Assembly (NCBI GenBank): GCA_028696365.1
Contig: JAQVHG010000074.1
Location: 1-9,059 of the forward strand
DNA: 9,059 bases
From: Methanofollis sp.
GTDB taxonomy: Archaea; Halobacteriota; Methanomicrobia; Methanomicrobiales; Methanofollaceae
Direction of reading: 5' to 3'
Below, piece after piece: positions 1 through 6,712 of this stretch (positions within the stretch are counted from its first letter, which is position 1; each line of letters begins with the position of its first letter). Position numbers and translations under genes: made by a program. Under the pieces are notes generated by a model. The model was not told the DNA's origin. It did no database searches and worked only from the letters and a program-made list of their open reading frames with translations.

Positions 1-105
1 AAAAATTGACTGCCTAAGACGTATCGATTTTTATTACATTTTTATGAAACATAATTTGTTGTAATACATACAAGATGTTCATTTAGCAGTTAGTATCAGT
101 GCCAT

Positions 106-196
106 TGTGGGGCTCATGGCGCTCCACATCCTGAGTCGAGCAGTTCGGTATTGTCTACGATCTCCTTTCTGGAATTCTGAGTTCAGAAACTCGGAG
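106..196 (+). other. Two hairpins in the leader region before the first gene
   Basis: This 257-base stretch has no credible ORF but two local inverted repeats. The first pairs bases 106-113 with 121-128, an 8 bp stem with one G-T pair and a 7-base loop. The second pairs 175-183 with 188-196, a 9 bp stem with two G-T pairs around a CAGA loop, and is followed by the T-rich run TCTTTTCTT. The second hairpin could end a transcript arriving from the left or close a small RNA. No RNA family was recognised, and hairpins of this size also occur by chance. Confidence 0.25.
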
Positions 197-238
197 TCTT
201 TTCTTGACGTTGTATGATTGTACATTTACCAAAAACAC

Positions 239-246
239 TATATAAT
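239..246 (+). promoter_or_regulatory. TATA-like box before the first membrane-protein gene
   Basis: TATATAAT at 239-246, inside an AT-rich stretch, matches the archaeal TATA box. With the usual distance of about 26 bases from the box centre, transcription would start near 268, which is about 10 bases inside the annotated ATG at 258. Either the spacing is short, another box is used, or the true start is downstream. Confidence 0.35.
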
Positions 247-257
247 AAAATATTGAT

Positions 258-1937
258 ATGCTCCCAATCCTTTGGGGGTTTGTTCCTATTCATAAGAAGG
301 TTTCAGAGATTATATCTGTTCTTTCTGGAGCCAGAATATTATCTATCTTAGGAACATGGGGAATTATTCTCTTTTTTCTTTCGGTGTGGCAGATCAAGTG
401 GGTCTCTGTCGATGTCGATGATTTCCTTGGTCTAACAGCGCATCTACCTCTGACTTACTGGCTTGGACTTGGAATTATCACACTCTGTTCGCTTGTCCTA
501 TTTCTGGGTACTGAGCGCAGATCATCCTGGATGTATGTATTCATCCTTCTGATTCTTGGATTGTATTTATTTGGTATTGGTGTCTTTGCTGAGGAGAATG
601 CACGTGCATGGTCCTCGTACTATCCAACCGCAGAGGCCAAGAATATTCTTGAGGATCATAGGATTAATCTACCCTCAGATCTGCCCTTGATCTCGTATCT
701 CAATTGGCCAGCCTTTCATCTCATTAATGTGATATTGATCTCGGTGACGGACATCGACCTTACTGTTCTGTTAGAGTATATGCCTCTATTCTGGGTGGTA
801 TTTTTTGTCATTGTCACATTTGCTCTGGGTCAATCTCTACATGCAACGAAAAATTCGGCATTTCTTGTTTCTTTTTTGGCTATTGCAATGTTCTGGCAGA
901 TCTACTCATATTACTCGCCTCAGTCTTATGCGTATTTAATTTCCCTACTATTGATACTGATCATAACTGGGTTGAAGGAAGTTCCCCAGAAGTATATTGC
1001 CATCTTTCTGTCTCTCTCTATGCTCTTGATATCTCATTTTTTTTATGCTGTCATCTTCTTTTTTTCTGTAGGTGTTCAGATGATACGGAGGCATAGATTC
1101 GTAGTGGTTATATTTATTGGGGGAATATTCCTGATCTGGTACACCTATTTGTCTCCTGTAGTCTTCCAGACAGCCGTTAGTAAATTTATTTCTTCATCAG
1201 TTCATGTTGATGCAAGTTTGTCCACTCAATTCAATAAATTTACTCCAAAGACAGAATATAAACAGATCGTCGATTGTTTTAGATTTGCATATGCAGGGAT
1301 TCTTGGTTTTTTTGGTGCAATATCTCTATGGCGCTATCAGTTCAAGCCTCTGCCTGATGATGTAAAAAGAAAAGTCCGTGATTTATTGTTCTGGATGCTT
1401 CCTGCCCTTATCTTTGTTGCAATGGACTATGGAAAAGAAGGTTTTGAGCGGGTATTTCTGTTTTGCATTGTTCCTATGGTAGGTATCATCTCTCTTGCGA
1501 TCTCGGATCGCAAGATTATTACTTTCCTTATGGTCCTGGTTGTTATTCTTCATATCCCGGCTCACTATGGGAGTGATGCATTTTTTCAGACTCACACACA
1601 GGATCTCAAGGGAGCTGATTTTTTCGCATCTTCTTTAGATGGTCTTGAACATGAGGATATTCGGTATACCTTTTTGCCGGGCGGAGATAGATTTGTTAAT
1701 TATTATGATACAGATTTTGTATGCGCAGATTTTTCAAGCCGTCATCTTTTAGAGATACTTCGTAATAAACCGATCACTCATGTGTTTGATTATTATATTG
1801 AAGGTGTGCAGACGAAGAATTATCTTCAATATTATGGAGCTGAGAATCCGTTACATTGGTATGGCTATTCAGAGGATTATCAGTATGATCTCTCTCAAAT
1901 TTATGAGAATGGAGGAACGAGGATATTTCAGTCATGA
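258..1937 (+). CDS. Polytopic membrane protein, GT-C glycosyltransferase-like
   Basis: This 559-residue integral membrane protein shows about 12-13 hydrophobic segments, roughly at residues 29-48, 64-85, 91-111, 151-166, 173-194, 200-220, 224-239, 247-275, 281-306, 342-360, 375-390, 400-420 and 423-437. A soluble C-terminal tail of about 115 residues follows. The first external loop carries an acidic cluster DVDD (52-55), placed like the catalytic acidic motif of GT-C enzymes. A long second loop (111-150) and a YYSPQS motif (218-223) resemble uncharacterised archaeal GT-C or DUF2206-like proteins. The inferred role is transfer of sugars from lipid-linked donors, or handling of surface glycan, at the membrane. 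An in-frame stop at 246-248 prevents an earlier start. No ribosome-binding site is visible, and the next in-frame ATG is at residue 92. It could instead be a polymerase-like (Wzy) or unrelated membrane protein. Coding status is firm and function is tentative. Confidence 0.8.
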   Translation: MLPILWGFVPIHKKVSEIISVLSGARILSILGTWGIILFFLSVWQIKWVSVDVDDFLGLTAHLPLTYWLGLGIITLCSLVLFLGTERRSSWMYVFILLILGLYLFGIGVFAEENARAWSSYYPTAEAKNILEDHRINLPSDLPLISYLNWPAFHLINVILISVTDIDLTVLLEYMPLFWVVFFVIVTFALGQSLHATKNSAFLVSFLAIAMFWQIYSYYSPQSYAYLISLLLILIITGLKEVPQKYIAIFLSLSMLLISHFFYAVIFFFSVGVQMIRRHRFVVVIFIGGIFLIWYTYLSPVVFQTAVSKFISSSVHVDASLSTQFNKFTPKTEYKQIVDCFRFAYAGILGFFGAISLWRYQFKPLPDDVKRKVRDLLFWMLPALIFVAMDYGKEGFERVFLFCIVPMVGIISLAISDRKIITFLMVLVVILHIPAHYGSDAFFQTHTQDLKGADFFASSLDGLEHEDIRYTFLPGGDRFVNYYDTDFVCADFSSRHLLEILRNKPITHVFDYYIEGVQTKNYLQYYGAENPLHWYGYSEDYQYDLSQIYENGGTRIFQS

Positions 1938-1974
1938 CCTGAGATCAATGGTATTGTAGGCATTCTCCGCCATG

Positions 1975-1990
1975 TATATATTAAATTAAA
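1975..1990 (+). promoter_or_regulatory. TATA box for the first pyruvyl transferase gene
   Basis: The AT-only run 1975-1990 (TATATATTAAATTAAA) is centred, at its TATA part, about 26 bases before the ATG at 2005. That is the normal distance from an archaeal TATA box to the transcription start. It predicts a leaderless mRNA beginning at or near that ATG and gives this gene its own promoter, separate from the membrane-protein gene that ends at 1937. Confidence 0.5.
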
Positions 1991-2004
1991 TGTATGGCCA
2001 TCAC

Positions 2005-3312
2005 ATGGTTGAGATCCTTGTCATCAATTCCATGGGGATGTATAGTTTTGGTGGGCGAGCGGTGATCCAGGGATTTATCATTTCGATCCAGGAAAATGTC
2101 CCGGATGCTCACATTACATTTATTTCAAGTCATTATGGGGATGATCTTCCTGTCTACCAGCAATGGGAATATGAAGGAGTGCAGGTCGTCGATCATACCT
2201 GGTATAAGGATTCTGATTCATTTGGCAGGTCACTTATTTTATCAGGGTTTTCAGGTTTTTTTATCCTCTGCAGAATGTATGCCGGCCGTCTCCTTAGGTC
2301 TCCAGATCTTCTCCCTTCTATATATCGTAATTGCGATGCAATCGTTGATCTAACTACTGATGGTCCAAATGATCATTATCCTCTCCATATGGCATTATTT
2401 TCTCTCTTTAATACCTATCTTGCAACACTGTCAGGAAAACCGGTGATTGTCTCTGCCGCCTCAATTGGTGAATTTAAGAATAAATTTCTTGAAAAAATAG
2501 CTCGAAGTGTCCTCAACAGGGTTGCACTCATAACAACACGAGAAGAGATCACCTATAACTATCTTCAAGACGGTCTTTGGCTGGAAAATCCAGAAATACA
2601 ATTAACTGCCGACCACGCGTTCCTCATGGAACCATCATCTCCAGAGCATATTAAGGATATTCTTGTTAATGAAGGACTGGATGGGGCTTCTAAACCATTT
2701 ATTGGGATAACTGTAAGTTCGATCATCCACAGATACGCCTTTCAGTGGGGGGAAAATATAGACGAAAGACAGAAGATCTATCTTGAGGTGATGACGCGGG
2801 TTGTCCAGGAGATTGTCCGGCGTGAATTGGGTACAATACTGATCATTCCACATGCATATTCTCTTCAAAAGAATATGAGGGATGATAAAATGCTCTCTCA
2901 GGATCTATTTGATGCGTGTAGGGGGAGAGGAGTGAGGTTACTTCAGGGATCATATGATGCCAATGAAGTAAAAGGAGTAATAGGAAAATGTGCAATCTTT
3001 CTTGGCTGTCGGATGCATGCAACGATAGCCGCTATGTCGATGTTTGTGCCTACTGTTGCTGTAGTTTATGGTCATAAGTCTCATGGAATCCTTGGAAAAA
3101 TGCTCGAAATGGAGAAATATATCATTTCTGTGGAGAATTATAGGCCTGATGAACTTTATGAAGAAATTATCAGAGATATTGATGAAATATTGGCAAATAA
3201 AGAACTTATCCAGGATCAACTGACGAAAAATATCTTTAAAACTCGCTGTTCTGCTCTTAAAAATGGGGAGTGCATCAGGGAGACAATTGAACGATCTCAG
3301 ACTTTGAAATAG
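2005..3312 (+). CDS. Polysaccharide pyruvyl transferase family protein (copy 1)
   Basis: This 435-residue cytoplasmic protein belongs to the polysaccharide pyruvyl transferase family (PF04230; CsaB/WcaK-like), which transfers pyruvate from phosphoenolpyruvate to sugars as a ketal. It is a clear paralogue of the minus-strand gene at 5486-6712. Shared landmarks are R-EEITYNYLQ (179-188), LTADHAFLMEP (200-210), GITVSS (234-239), IPH (281-283) and the family-typical FLGCRMH (332-338) followed by a small-residue helix and YGHKS (355-359). It departs from the family at the N terminus, where the usual N-x-GD turn reads S-F-GG-RA (14-19). The start at 2005 is preferred over the ATG at 1990 for two reasons: it matches the paralogue's MKILV opening, and a TATA box sits 26 bases upstream. 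Neither ATG has a ribosome-binding site. The exact acceptor sugar cannot be read from sequence, and some family members have other activities. Confidence 0.88.
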   Translation: MVEILVINSMGMYSFGGRAVIQGFIISIQENVPDAHITFISSHYGDDLPVYQQWEYEGVQVVDHTWYKDSDSFGRSLILSGFSGFFILCRMYAGRLLRSPDLLPSIYRNCDAIVDLTTDGPNDHYPLHMALFSLFNTYLATLSGKPVIVSAASIGEFKNKFLEKIARSVLNRVALITTREEITYNYLQDGLWLENPEIQLTADHAFLMEPSSPEHIKDILVNEGLDGASKPFIGITVSSIIHRYAFQWGENIDERQKIYLEVMTRVVQEIVRRELGTILIIPHAYSLQKNMRDDKMLSQDLFDACRGRGVRLLQGSYDANEVKGVIGKCAIFLGCRMHATIAAMSMFVPTVAVVYGHKSHGILGKMLEMEKYIISVENYRPDELYEEIIRDIDEILANKELIQDQLTKNIFKTRCSALKNGECIRETIERSQTLK

Positions 3313-3337
3313 ATGGGACATTAAGAGTATTGTCCAT
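3313..3337 (+). terminator. Possible terminator after pyruvyl transferase copy 1
   Basis: Immediately after the stop codon, ATGGGACA pairs with TGTCCAT with one bulged G (3313-3320 with 3331-3337, 10-base loop). A pyrimidine-rich stretch (3354-3372, TTTTCC then CTCTCTTTCC) follows. Archaeal termination depends mainly on T-rich tracts, so the stretch may matter more than the hairpin. Confidence 0.35.
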
Positions 3338-3411
3338 TGTGAGCATGGAACTATACTTTTCCTCTCTTTCCTTGTTCAGGTGTTTGAATCATAAAATCAC
3401 TAATTCAAAGG

Positions 3412-3501
3412 GGAATCGATATCCTCCGTCATGAAATCCCTTGAAATTTCTTTGCACTGTAAAATATTTGATATCCATTATCACAGGGATTTCTCGATTC
3501 C
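3412..3501. repeat. Composite inverted repeat next to repeat copy A
   Basis: The left arm has GGAATCGA (3412-3419) and GAAATCCCT (3433-3441) separated by 13 bases. The right arm has AGGGATTTC (3485-3493) directly followed by TCGATTCC (3494-3501). Together they form 17 perfect base pairs with one 13-base bulge on the left and a 43-base spacer. GATATC also occurs in the bulge region (3418-3423) and in the spacer (3470-3475). It could be a transcribed structure, an operator or a decayed mobile-element end. No family was recognised. Confidence 0.45.
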
Positions 3502-3531
3502 TCCTAACTATGTGTAAATTGCCATAATCTC

Positions 3532-3766
3532 GGCCCTGTAGAAATCTTCTAGATATCATCTCGGCGGGGGGGCTTGGCCGCCCCCCGAACCCCCCGCGCG
3601 ACACGATAGGGGGTGGACTGCAACTCCCCCCCTTTCAGGATCGTTTCTCCGCTTTCCGCTCCAATCTTCATCCTGGGGGTCCAGGGGCAGCGCCCCCGGC
3701 GCGATTGTGTGGGAAGGTGGTTGAATCATACTTGAACCAAGAAAAAATGAGGTTTTCTACAGAGCC
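3532..3766 (+). repeat. MITE/REPIN-like repeat, copy A
   Basis: This 235-base copy is bounded by imperfect terminal inverted repeats, GGCCCTGTAGAAA (3532-3544) and TTTCTACAGAGCC (3754-3766). The termini match in 12 of 13 positions. Just inside each end lies a G/C-rich hairpin. The left one is at 3562-3587 (CGGGGGG pairing with CCCCCCG) followed by GAACCCCCCGCG. The right one is at 3684-3696 (GGGGC-AGC-GCCCC) preceded by TGGGGGTCC. The left motif reads as a reverse complement of the right, so the interior is itself arranged as an inverted pair. The core GTGGGAAGGTGGTTGA at 3709-3724 is shared with copies B and C. Base composition is far more G/C-rich than the flanking genes. Copy B starts 8 bases further on. 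It encodes no protein. Confidence 0.7.
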
Positions 3767-3774
3767 ATTTTTTC

Positions 3775-4003
3775 GGTCCTTTTGAAACCTTCAGGATGGC
3801 TATTTCTCTGGGGAGTTGGCCACCTCTGGTCTCCTGCGTCAGGATGGGACCAGGGACGGCAACTTCCTCTTTGTGTTCGTCCATTGTGCCCTTCCAGCCC
3901 TATCATCTTCTGGGGGTCTGGGGGCAGAGCCCCCGTCAGGAAGATGTGGGAAGGCGGGTGAGCTACACTCCTGCTTGGGAGAAATGATGGGTTCTACAGA
4001 GCC
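3775..4003 (+). repeat. MITE/REPIN-like repeat, copy B
   Basis: This 229-base copy lies in tandem with copy A after the spacer ATTTTTTC. Its right terminus TTCTACAGAGCC (3992-4003) is identical to that of copy A. Its left terminus (GGTCCTTTTGAAA) is decayed but still aligns without gaps to copy C for about 29 bases. It keeps the right-hand hairpin GGGGGC-AGA-GCCCCC (3920-3934) preceded by TGGGGGTCT, and the core GTGGGAAGGCGGGTGA (3946-3961). The left-hand G/C hairpin has largely degenerated. Divergence from copy A suggests the two copies are old, or were inserted separately rather than arising from a recent tandem duplication. Confidence 0.65.
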
Positions 4004-4054
4004 GGTATTTTGGTATTCTCAATATGGTTGTGTAAGTATTATAGAATACTCAAT

Positions 4055-4076
4055 ATAATCTGGTGAGGGAGATTAT
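4055..4076 (-). terminator. Possible terminator after the flippase gene
   Basis: ATAATCT (4055-4061) pairs with AGATTAT (4070-4076) around an 8-base loop, 11 bases beyond the flippase stop codon when read on the minus strand. An AT-rich stretch follows, itself containing a second 7 bp inverted repeat (GTATTCT at 4013-4019 with AGAATAC at 4043-4049). There is no long T run, so termination here is only a reasonable guess. Confidence 0.4.
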
Positions 4077-4086
4077 CCAGTTCTGT

Positions 4087-5397
4087 TCATCTTAATCTGA
4101 CTGGATACCATTTGATCATCTGACAGACAAAGGGGCAGATGGTGTGTCGATTGAGAAAGAGGATCGTACCAAGGACAAGGAGATTACTTGCGAGCCATGC
4201 AATGCCAACACCTTCGATTCCCATACCTATTAGAAGAGGGATGCTTGGACCGATCATTGACGTTGCAAGCAGTGCATAGCAGAATGTTACGATCTTCATC
4301 TCCCCCTTTATTCTCTGGATTGAAAAGTACATCAGATTCATCGCATGGGGAATACAGGCGAGAGCGAGAAGTCTTAGAAGGGGTATGCTATTTGATGAGT
4401 AGTTTTCACCAAACAGTCCAAGAATAAATTCAGAAAAGATCAATAGAATCAATACTGCAGGTATAATGATAGCATTGGTCAGATAGATCGCATGGATTAT
4501 GTTTTTCCTGATCTTTTCATTTTCATGAATCCCTTCTGCAAAGAGCGAGTTAGAGATCTGCAAGGATGTGGTGTTCAGGACCCCAGTGATTGTCCATGCC
4601 ATATAGAAATATGCGGCTGTTTCAGGTGATACAAGGATTACTATGATCGTTGGGAGGAGCATTTTAGGAGTAGAACCAAGGATGGTAGCTGCATTGTTCC
4701 AGAATGAGAACCGAATCGATCTCCTTATGGTTGGGATATCGAGTCTAATTCGTGGTTTGTAGTCAGATATGACTTTATTTAAGAGGAAAAAACTACACAG
4801 AATAGAGATAGCAGCACCGATCCCCCACGCTCCAAAGATTCCAAATCCGCCCCATATTATCAATATAGGTAGAAAAACGATTTTTAGAATGCCAAAGATC
4901 ACCTCCTGCCACAGGACAAATCTGCTCAACCTTGCTGAGATGAATGTACTCGCATAGATGCTCTTGATTGACCATATAATCGTAAAGCAGACAAATAGTA
5001 TAATATACGCTGGGTTTTCCTCCAGAAAATCAAAGTCTGGTACCCAGTTTATGATAGCAACTATCCCTAGAATCGTAAATATAATACTCGAGAAGATGAT
5101 CAGAGTTAGAAATGTATTGATCATTCTCTCTTTTTCCTCTGTTTTTGGGAGGAATCTTATCACCGAAAAGTTGAGCCCAAAGAGAGAGAGTATACTCAGG
5201 AACATCATTATTGAGATAGATGCGGAGCCAATTCCAACATCATTTGAAGTGAAAAACCGGGCTGCGAAGATCCAGAATATCAAGCCGAGTGCTGATGTAA
5301 GGCCACTTGATAAAATTAAATAAAATGAATTCTGAATAAGAGAATTATTTCTCAGAAGACTCCATAGTGCAGAAATATTAGGTATAAATGAAACCAT
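4087..5397 (-). CDS. Polysaccharide/lipid-linked glycan flippase (Wzx-like, MATE/MVF superfamily)
   Basis: This 436-residue membrane protein has about 12-14 transmembrane segments spread over the whole length. It opens with the pattern typical of RfbX/Wzx proteins: a short amphipathic start, then NSFYLILSSGLTSALGLIFW (23-42), AARFFTSNDVGIGSASISI (45-63) and the FGLNFSVIRFLP helix (73-84). A second half beginning near WNNAATILGSTPKML (233-247) repeats the fold, as expected for this superfamily. It is predicted to flip undecaprenyl- or dolichol-linked glycan units across the cytoplasmic membrane. It lies 88 bases downstream of pyruvyl transferase copy 2, with a TATA-like box in that gap, so it may be co-transcribed, separately transcribed or both. 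Family assignment is secure. The actual substrate is unknown. Confidence 0.9.
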   Translation of the reverse strand: MVSFIPNISALWSLLRNNSLIQNSFYLILSSGLTSALGLIFWIFAARFFTSNDVGIGSASISIMMFLSILSLFGLNFSVIRFLPKTEEKERMINTFLTLIIFSSIIFTILGIVAIINWVPDFDFLEENPAYIILFVCFTIIWSIKSIYASTFISARLSRFVLWQEVIFGILKIVFLPILIIWGGFGIFGAWGIGAAISILCSFFLLNKVISDYKPRIRLDIPTIRRSIRFSFWNNAATILGSTPKMLLPTIIVILVSPETAAYFYMAWTITGVLNTTSLQISNSLFAEGIHENEKIRKNIIHAIYLTNAIIIPAVLILLIFSEFILGLFGENYSSNSIPLLRLLALACIPHAMNLMYFSIQRIKGEMKIVTFCYALLATSMIGPSIPLLIGMGIEGVGIAWLASNLLVLGTILFLNRHTICPFVCQMIKWYPVRLR

Positions 5398-5469
5398 TGT
5401 TCTCTCAAGGTGTCTTCCGATTTTTCTATGAATACTCTAAGATGGTAATATGCAGGTTTAAATGAGTAA

Positions 5470-5477
5470 TTTATAAA
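5470..5477 (-). promoter_or_regulatory. TATA-like box in the gap before the flippase
   Basis: TTTATAAA at 5470-5477 lies just past the end of pyruvyl transferase copy 2. Read on the minus strand, it predicts a start near 5447 and a leader of about 50 bases before the flippase ATG. It could give the flippase its own promoter inside the cluster. Confidence 0.35.
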
Positions 5478-5485
5478 AATATTAT

Positions 5486-6712
5486 CTAATGATCGTTTTT
5501 AAGAAATTCTTGTAGAATGATAGCATTTTTTCTGGCTTCAGATCTTACTTTTTTTCTCTCCTCTGTTATTCTCCTCTTTATTTTCTCTCTCTCTCCCCAG
5601 GTTTGGGTAATCGTGGTGGTTGCGTTCTCAAAGGTGAGATCCCCTCCTGCGATGACGTTCTCTTCAAGCCCAAACATCTGCATGATCTCTGGAGATTTAT
5701 GATGGTATGAGATATTGATCACTGGAACACCCACTGAAAGTGCCCCGATGCATGCATGCATCCGTGCACCGAGAAACAATTCGCCCTGCTTGATGATTCC
5801 CCACGTCTCTTGAGGTGAGTAGTCTTTTTTGATGAGATAGACATGCTTTTTGTTCGTGATCTTCTGGTAGACATGCTCTCCAACGATTCGATCGTCTTTT
5901 TCTTTATCTGGGCCAGTAACATGAGGAATAAAAATAACGTCGGTGTGAAGTTCTGTGATGATAAAATCAGTAATTTTCGCCATCAGTGTTGTATATTCAT
6001 CATATGAACCATAATACCTGGATATGAGATTACTTACTGATATTCCGACAAACGAAGAGTTTTTGTCCTTTTTAATCTCTTCAAAAATTTCATCGATCCG
6101 CTCCTCTGACGCAGGTTCCATGAGAAACGCCACATCGGCAGTAAGATAAATGGGAGGGTTTGTTATTTTGAGGTTTTGGAGATAATCGTATGAGATTTTA
6201 CCCCTCAAGGTAATGAGATCAGTTTTATTTAAGAGGCGCTTTGAGAAGGGCTTGGTGTATGGAAATGGTCCGACGGACTGTGCATAAATTACGGTCTTTT
6301 TCCTGAGTTTTGTCGCAATCCAGAGGTGAAGAAGATGATACAGGGTGCCTTGAAACCCTGTCACCTCGCTGATGCTGTCACCACTAATATCAACGATGAC
6401 ATCTGCACGTGCATACTCTTTCAGCACATCAACGTCTAAAAAATGGTTGTTCTTTCTGAGGTTTTTTGTGCCTCGAGTGAAGACACTCCAGAGGATACAA
6501 CGAATTACTGCATTTAATGCTTTTCCTGGGGTATCTAACGCCTTAACAACTCTTCCATCGGTGTATACTTTTGAGTCGTACTCGGGGAAGAGTGTGAGGA
6601 TGGTGAAATTTGCATCAGGGATCTGATCTCTGATTGCAGGGAGACCTCCTAGTCTGAGGGCGGCGTCTCCTTTATTTAATACACAGTATGCACCGGTGAC
6701 GAGTATTTTCAT
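5486..6712 (-). CDS. Polysaccharide pyruvyl transferase family protein (copy 2)
   Basis: This 408-residue cytoplasmic enzyme belongs to the PF04230 pyruvyl transferase family (CsaB/WcaK-like). Landmarks in order are MKILVTGAYCVLNKGDAAL (1-19) with the standard N-x-GD turn, VIVDISGD (105-112), YAQSVGPF (143-150), TLRGKISYDYLQ (168-179), YLTADVAFLMEP (189-200), GISVS (223-227), IPHV (262-265) and FLGARMH (313-319), then ISYHHKS (334-340). It is expected to use phosphoenolpyruvate to add a pyruvyl ketal to a sugar of the surface glycan. A TTG at 6715 would extend the frame by one codon, but the ATG at 6712 is preferred because a strong site GAGGGGG (about 6719-6725 on the minus strand) lies 7 bases before it. 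Its ATG shares one base with the TGA of the FrhB-family gene, so the two are probably translationally coupled. Confidence 0.92.
   Translation of the reverse strand: MKILVTGAYCVLNKGDAALRLGGLPAIRDQIPDANFTILTLFPEYDSKVYTDGRVVKALDTPGKALNAVIRCILWSVFTRGTKNLRKNNHFLDVDVLKEYARADVIVDISGDSISEVTGFQGTLYHLLHLWIATKLRKKTVIYAQSVGPFPYTKPFSKRLLNKTDLITLRGKISYDYLQNLKITNPPIYLTADVAFLMEPASEERIDEIFEEIKKDKNSSFVGISVSNLISRYYGSYDEYTTLMAKITDFIITELHTDVIFIPHVTGPDKEKDDRIVGEHVYQKITNKKHVYLIKKDYSPQETWGIIKQGELFLGARMHACIGALSVGVPVINISYHHKSPEIMQMFGLEENVIAGGDLTFENATTTITQTWGEREKIKRRITEERKKVRSEARKNAIILQEFLKNDH

Larger units (their letters stand above)
3313..4086. other. 774-base convergent intergenic gap without a gene
   Basis: The gap separates the plus-strand pyruvyl transferase from the minus-strand flippase. 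It contains a possible terminator at each end, a composite inverted repeat (3412-3501) and two tandem copies of the repeat family (3532-3766 and 3775-4003). Short open frames on both strands lie across the repeats, lack ribosome-binding sites and are rich in Gly, Pro and Arg from G/C runs, so they are not called as genes. Confidence 0.7.

Noticed and set aside
2950..3321. Minus-strand open frame of 123 residues under pyruvyl transferase copy 1
   Set aside because: It lies wholly antisense to a well-supported gene, has no family motifs, and its composition follows from the complementary strand.
3389..3604. Minus-strand open frame entering repeat copy A
   Set aside because: It spans a composite inverted repeat and a G/C hairpin, so it is explained by structure rather than coding.
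3532..4003. CRISPR array from the tandem repeats A and B
   Set aside because: There are only two units of about 230 bases with an 8-base gap. Repeat length, spacing and absence of spacers rule out CRISPR.
3796..4058. Two overlapping plus-strand open frames within repeat copy B
   Set aside because: The repeat has hairpins and terminal repeats, the frames are not kept in copies A and C, and no ribosome-binding site is present.
4958..5323. Plus-strand open frame of 121 residues across the flippase gene
   Set aside because: It is antisense to conserved membrane segments of the flippase and shows no domain or initiation signal.
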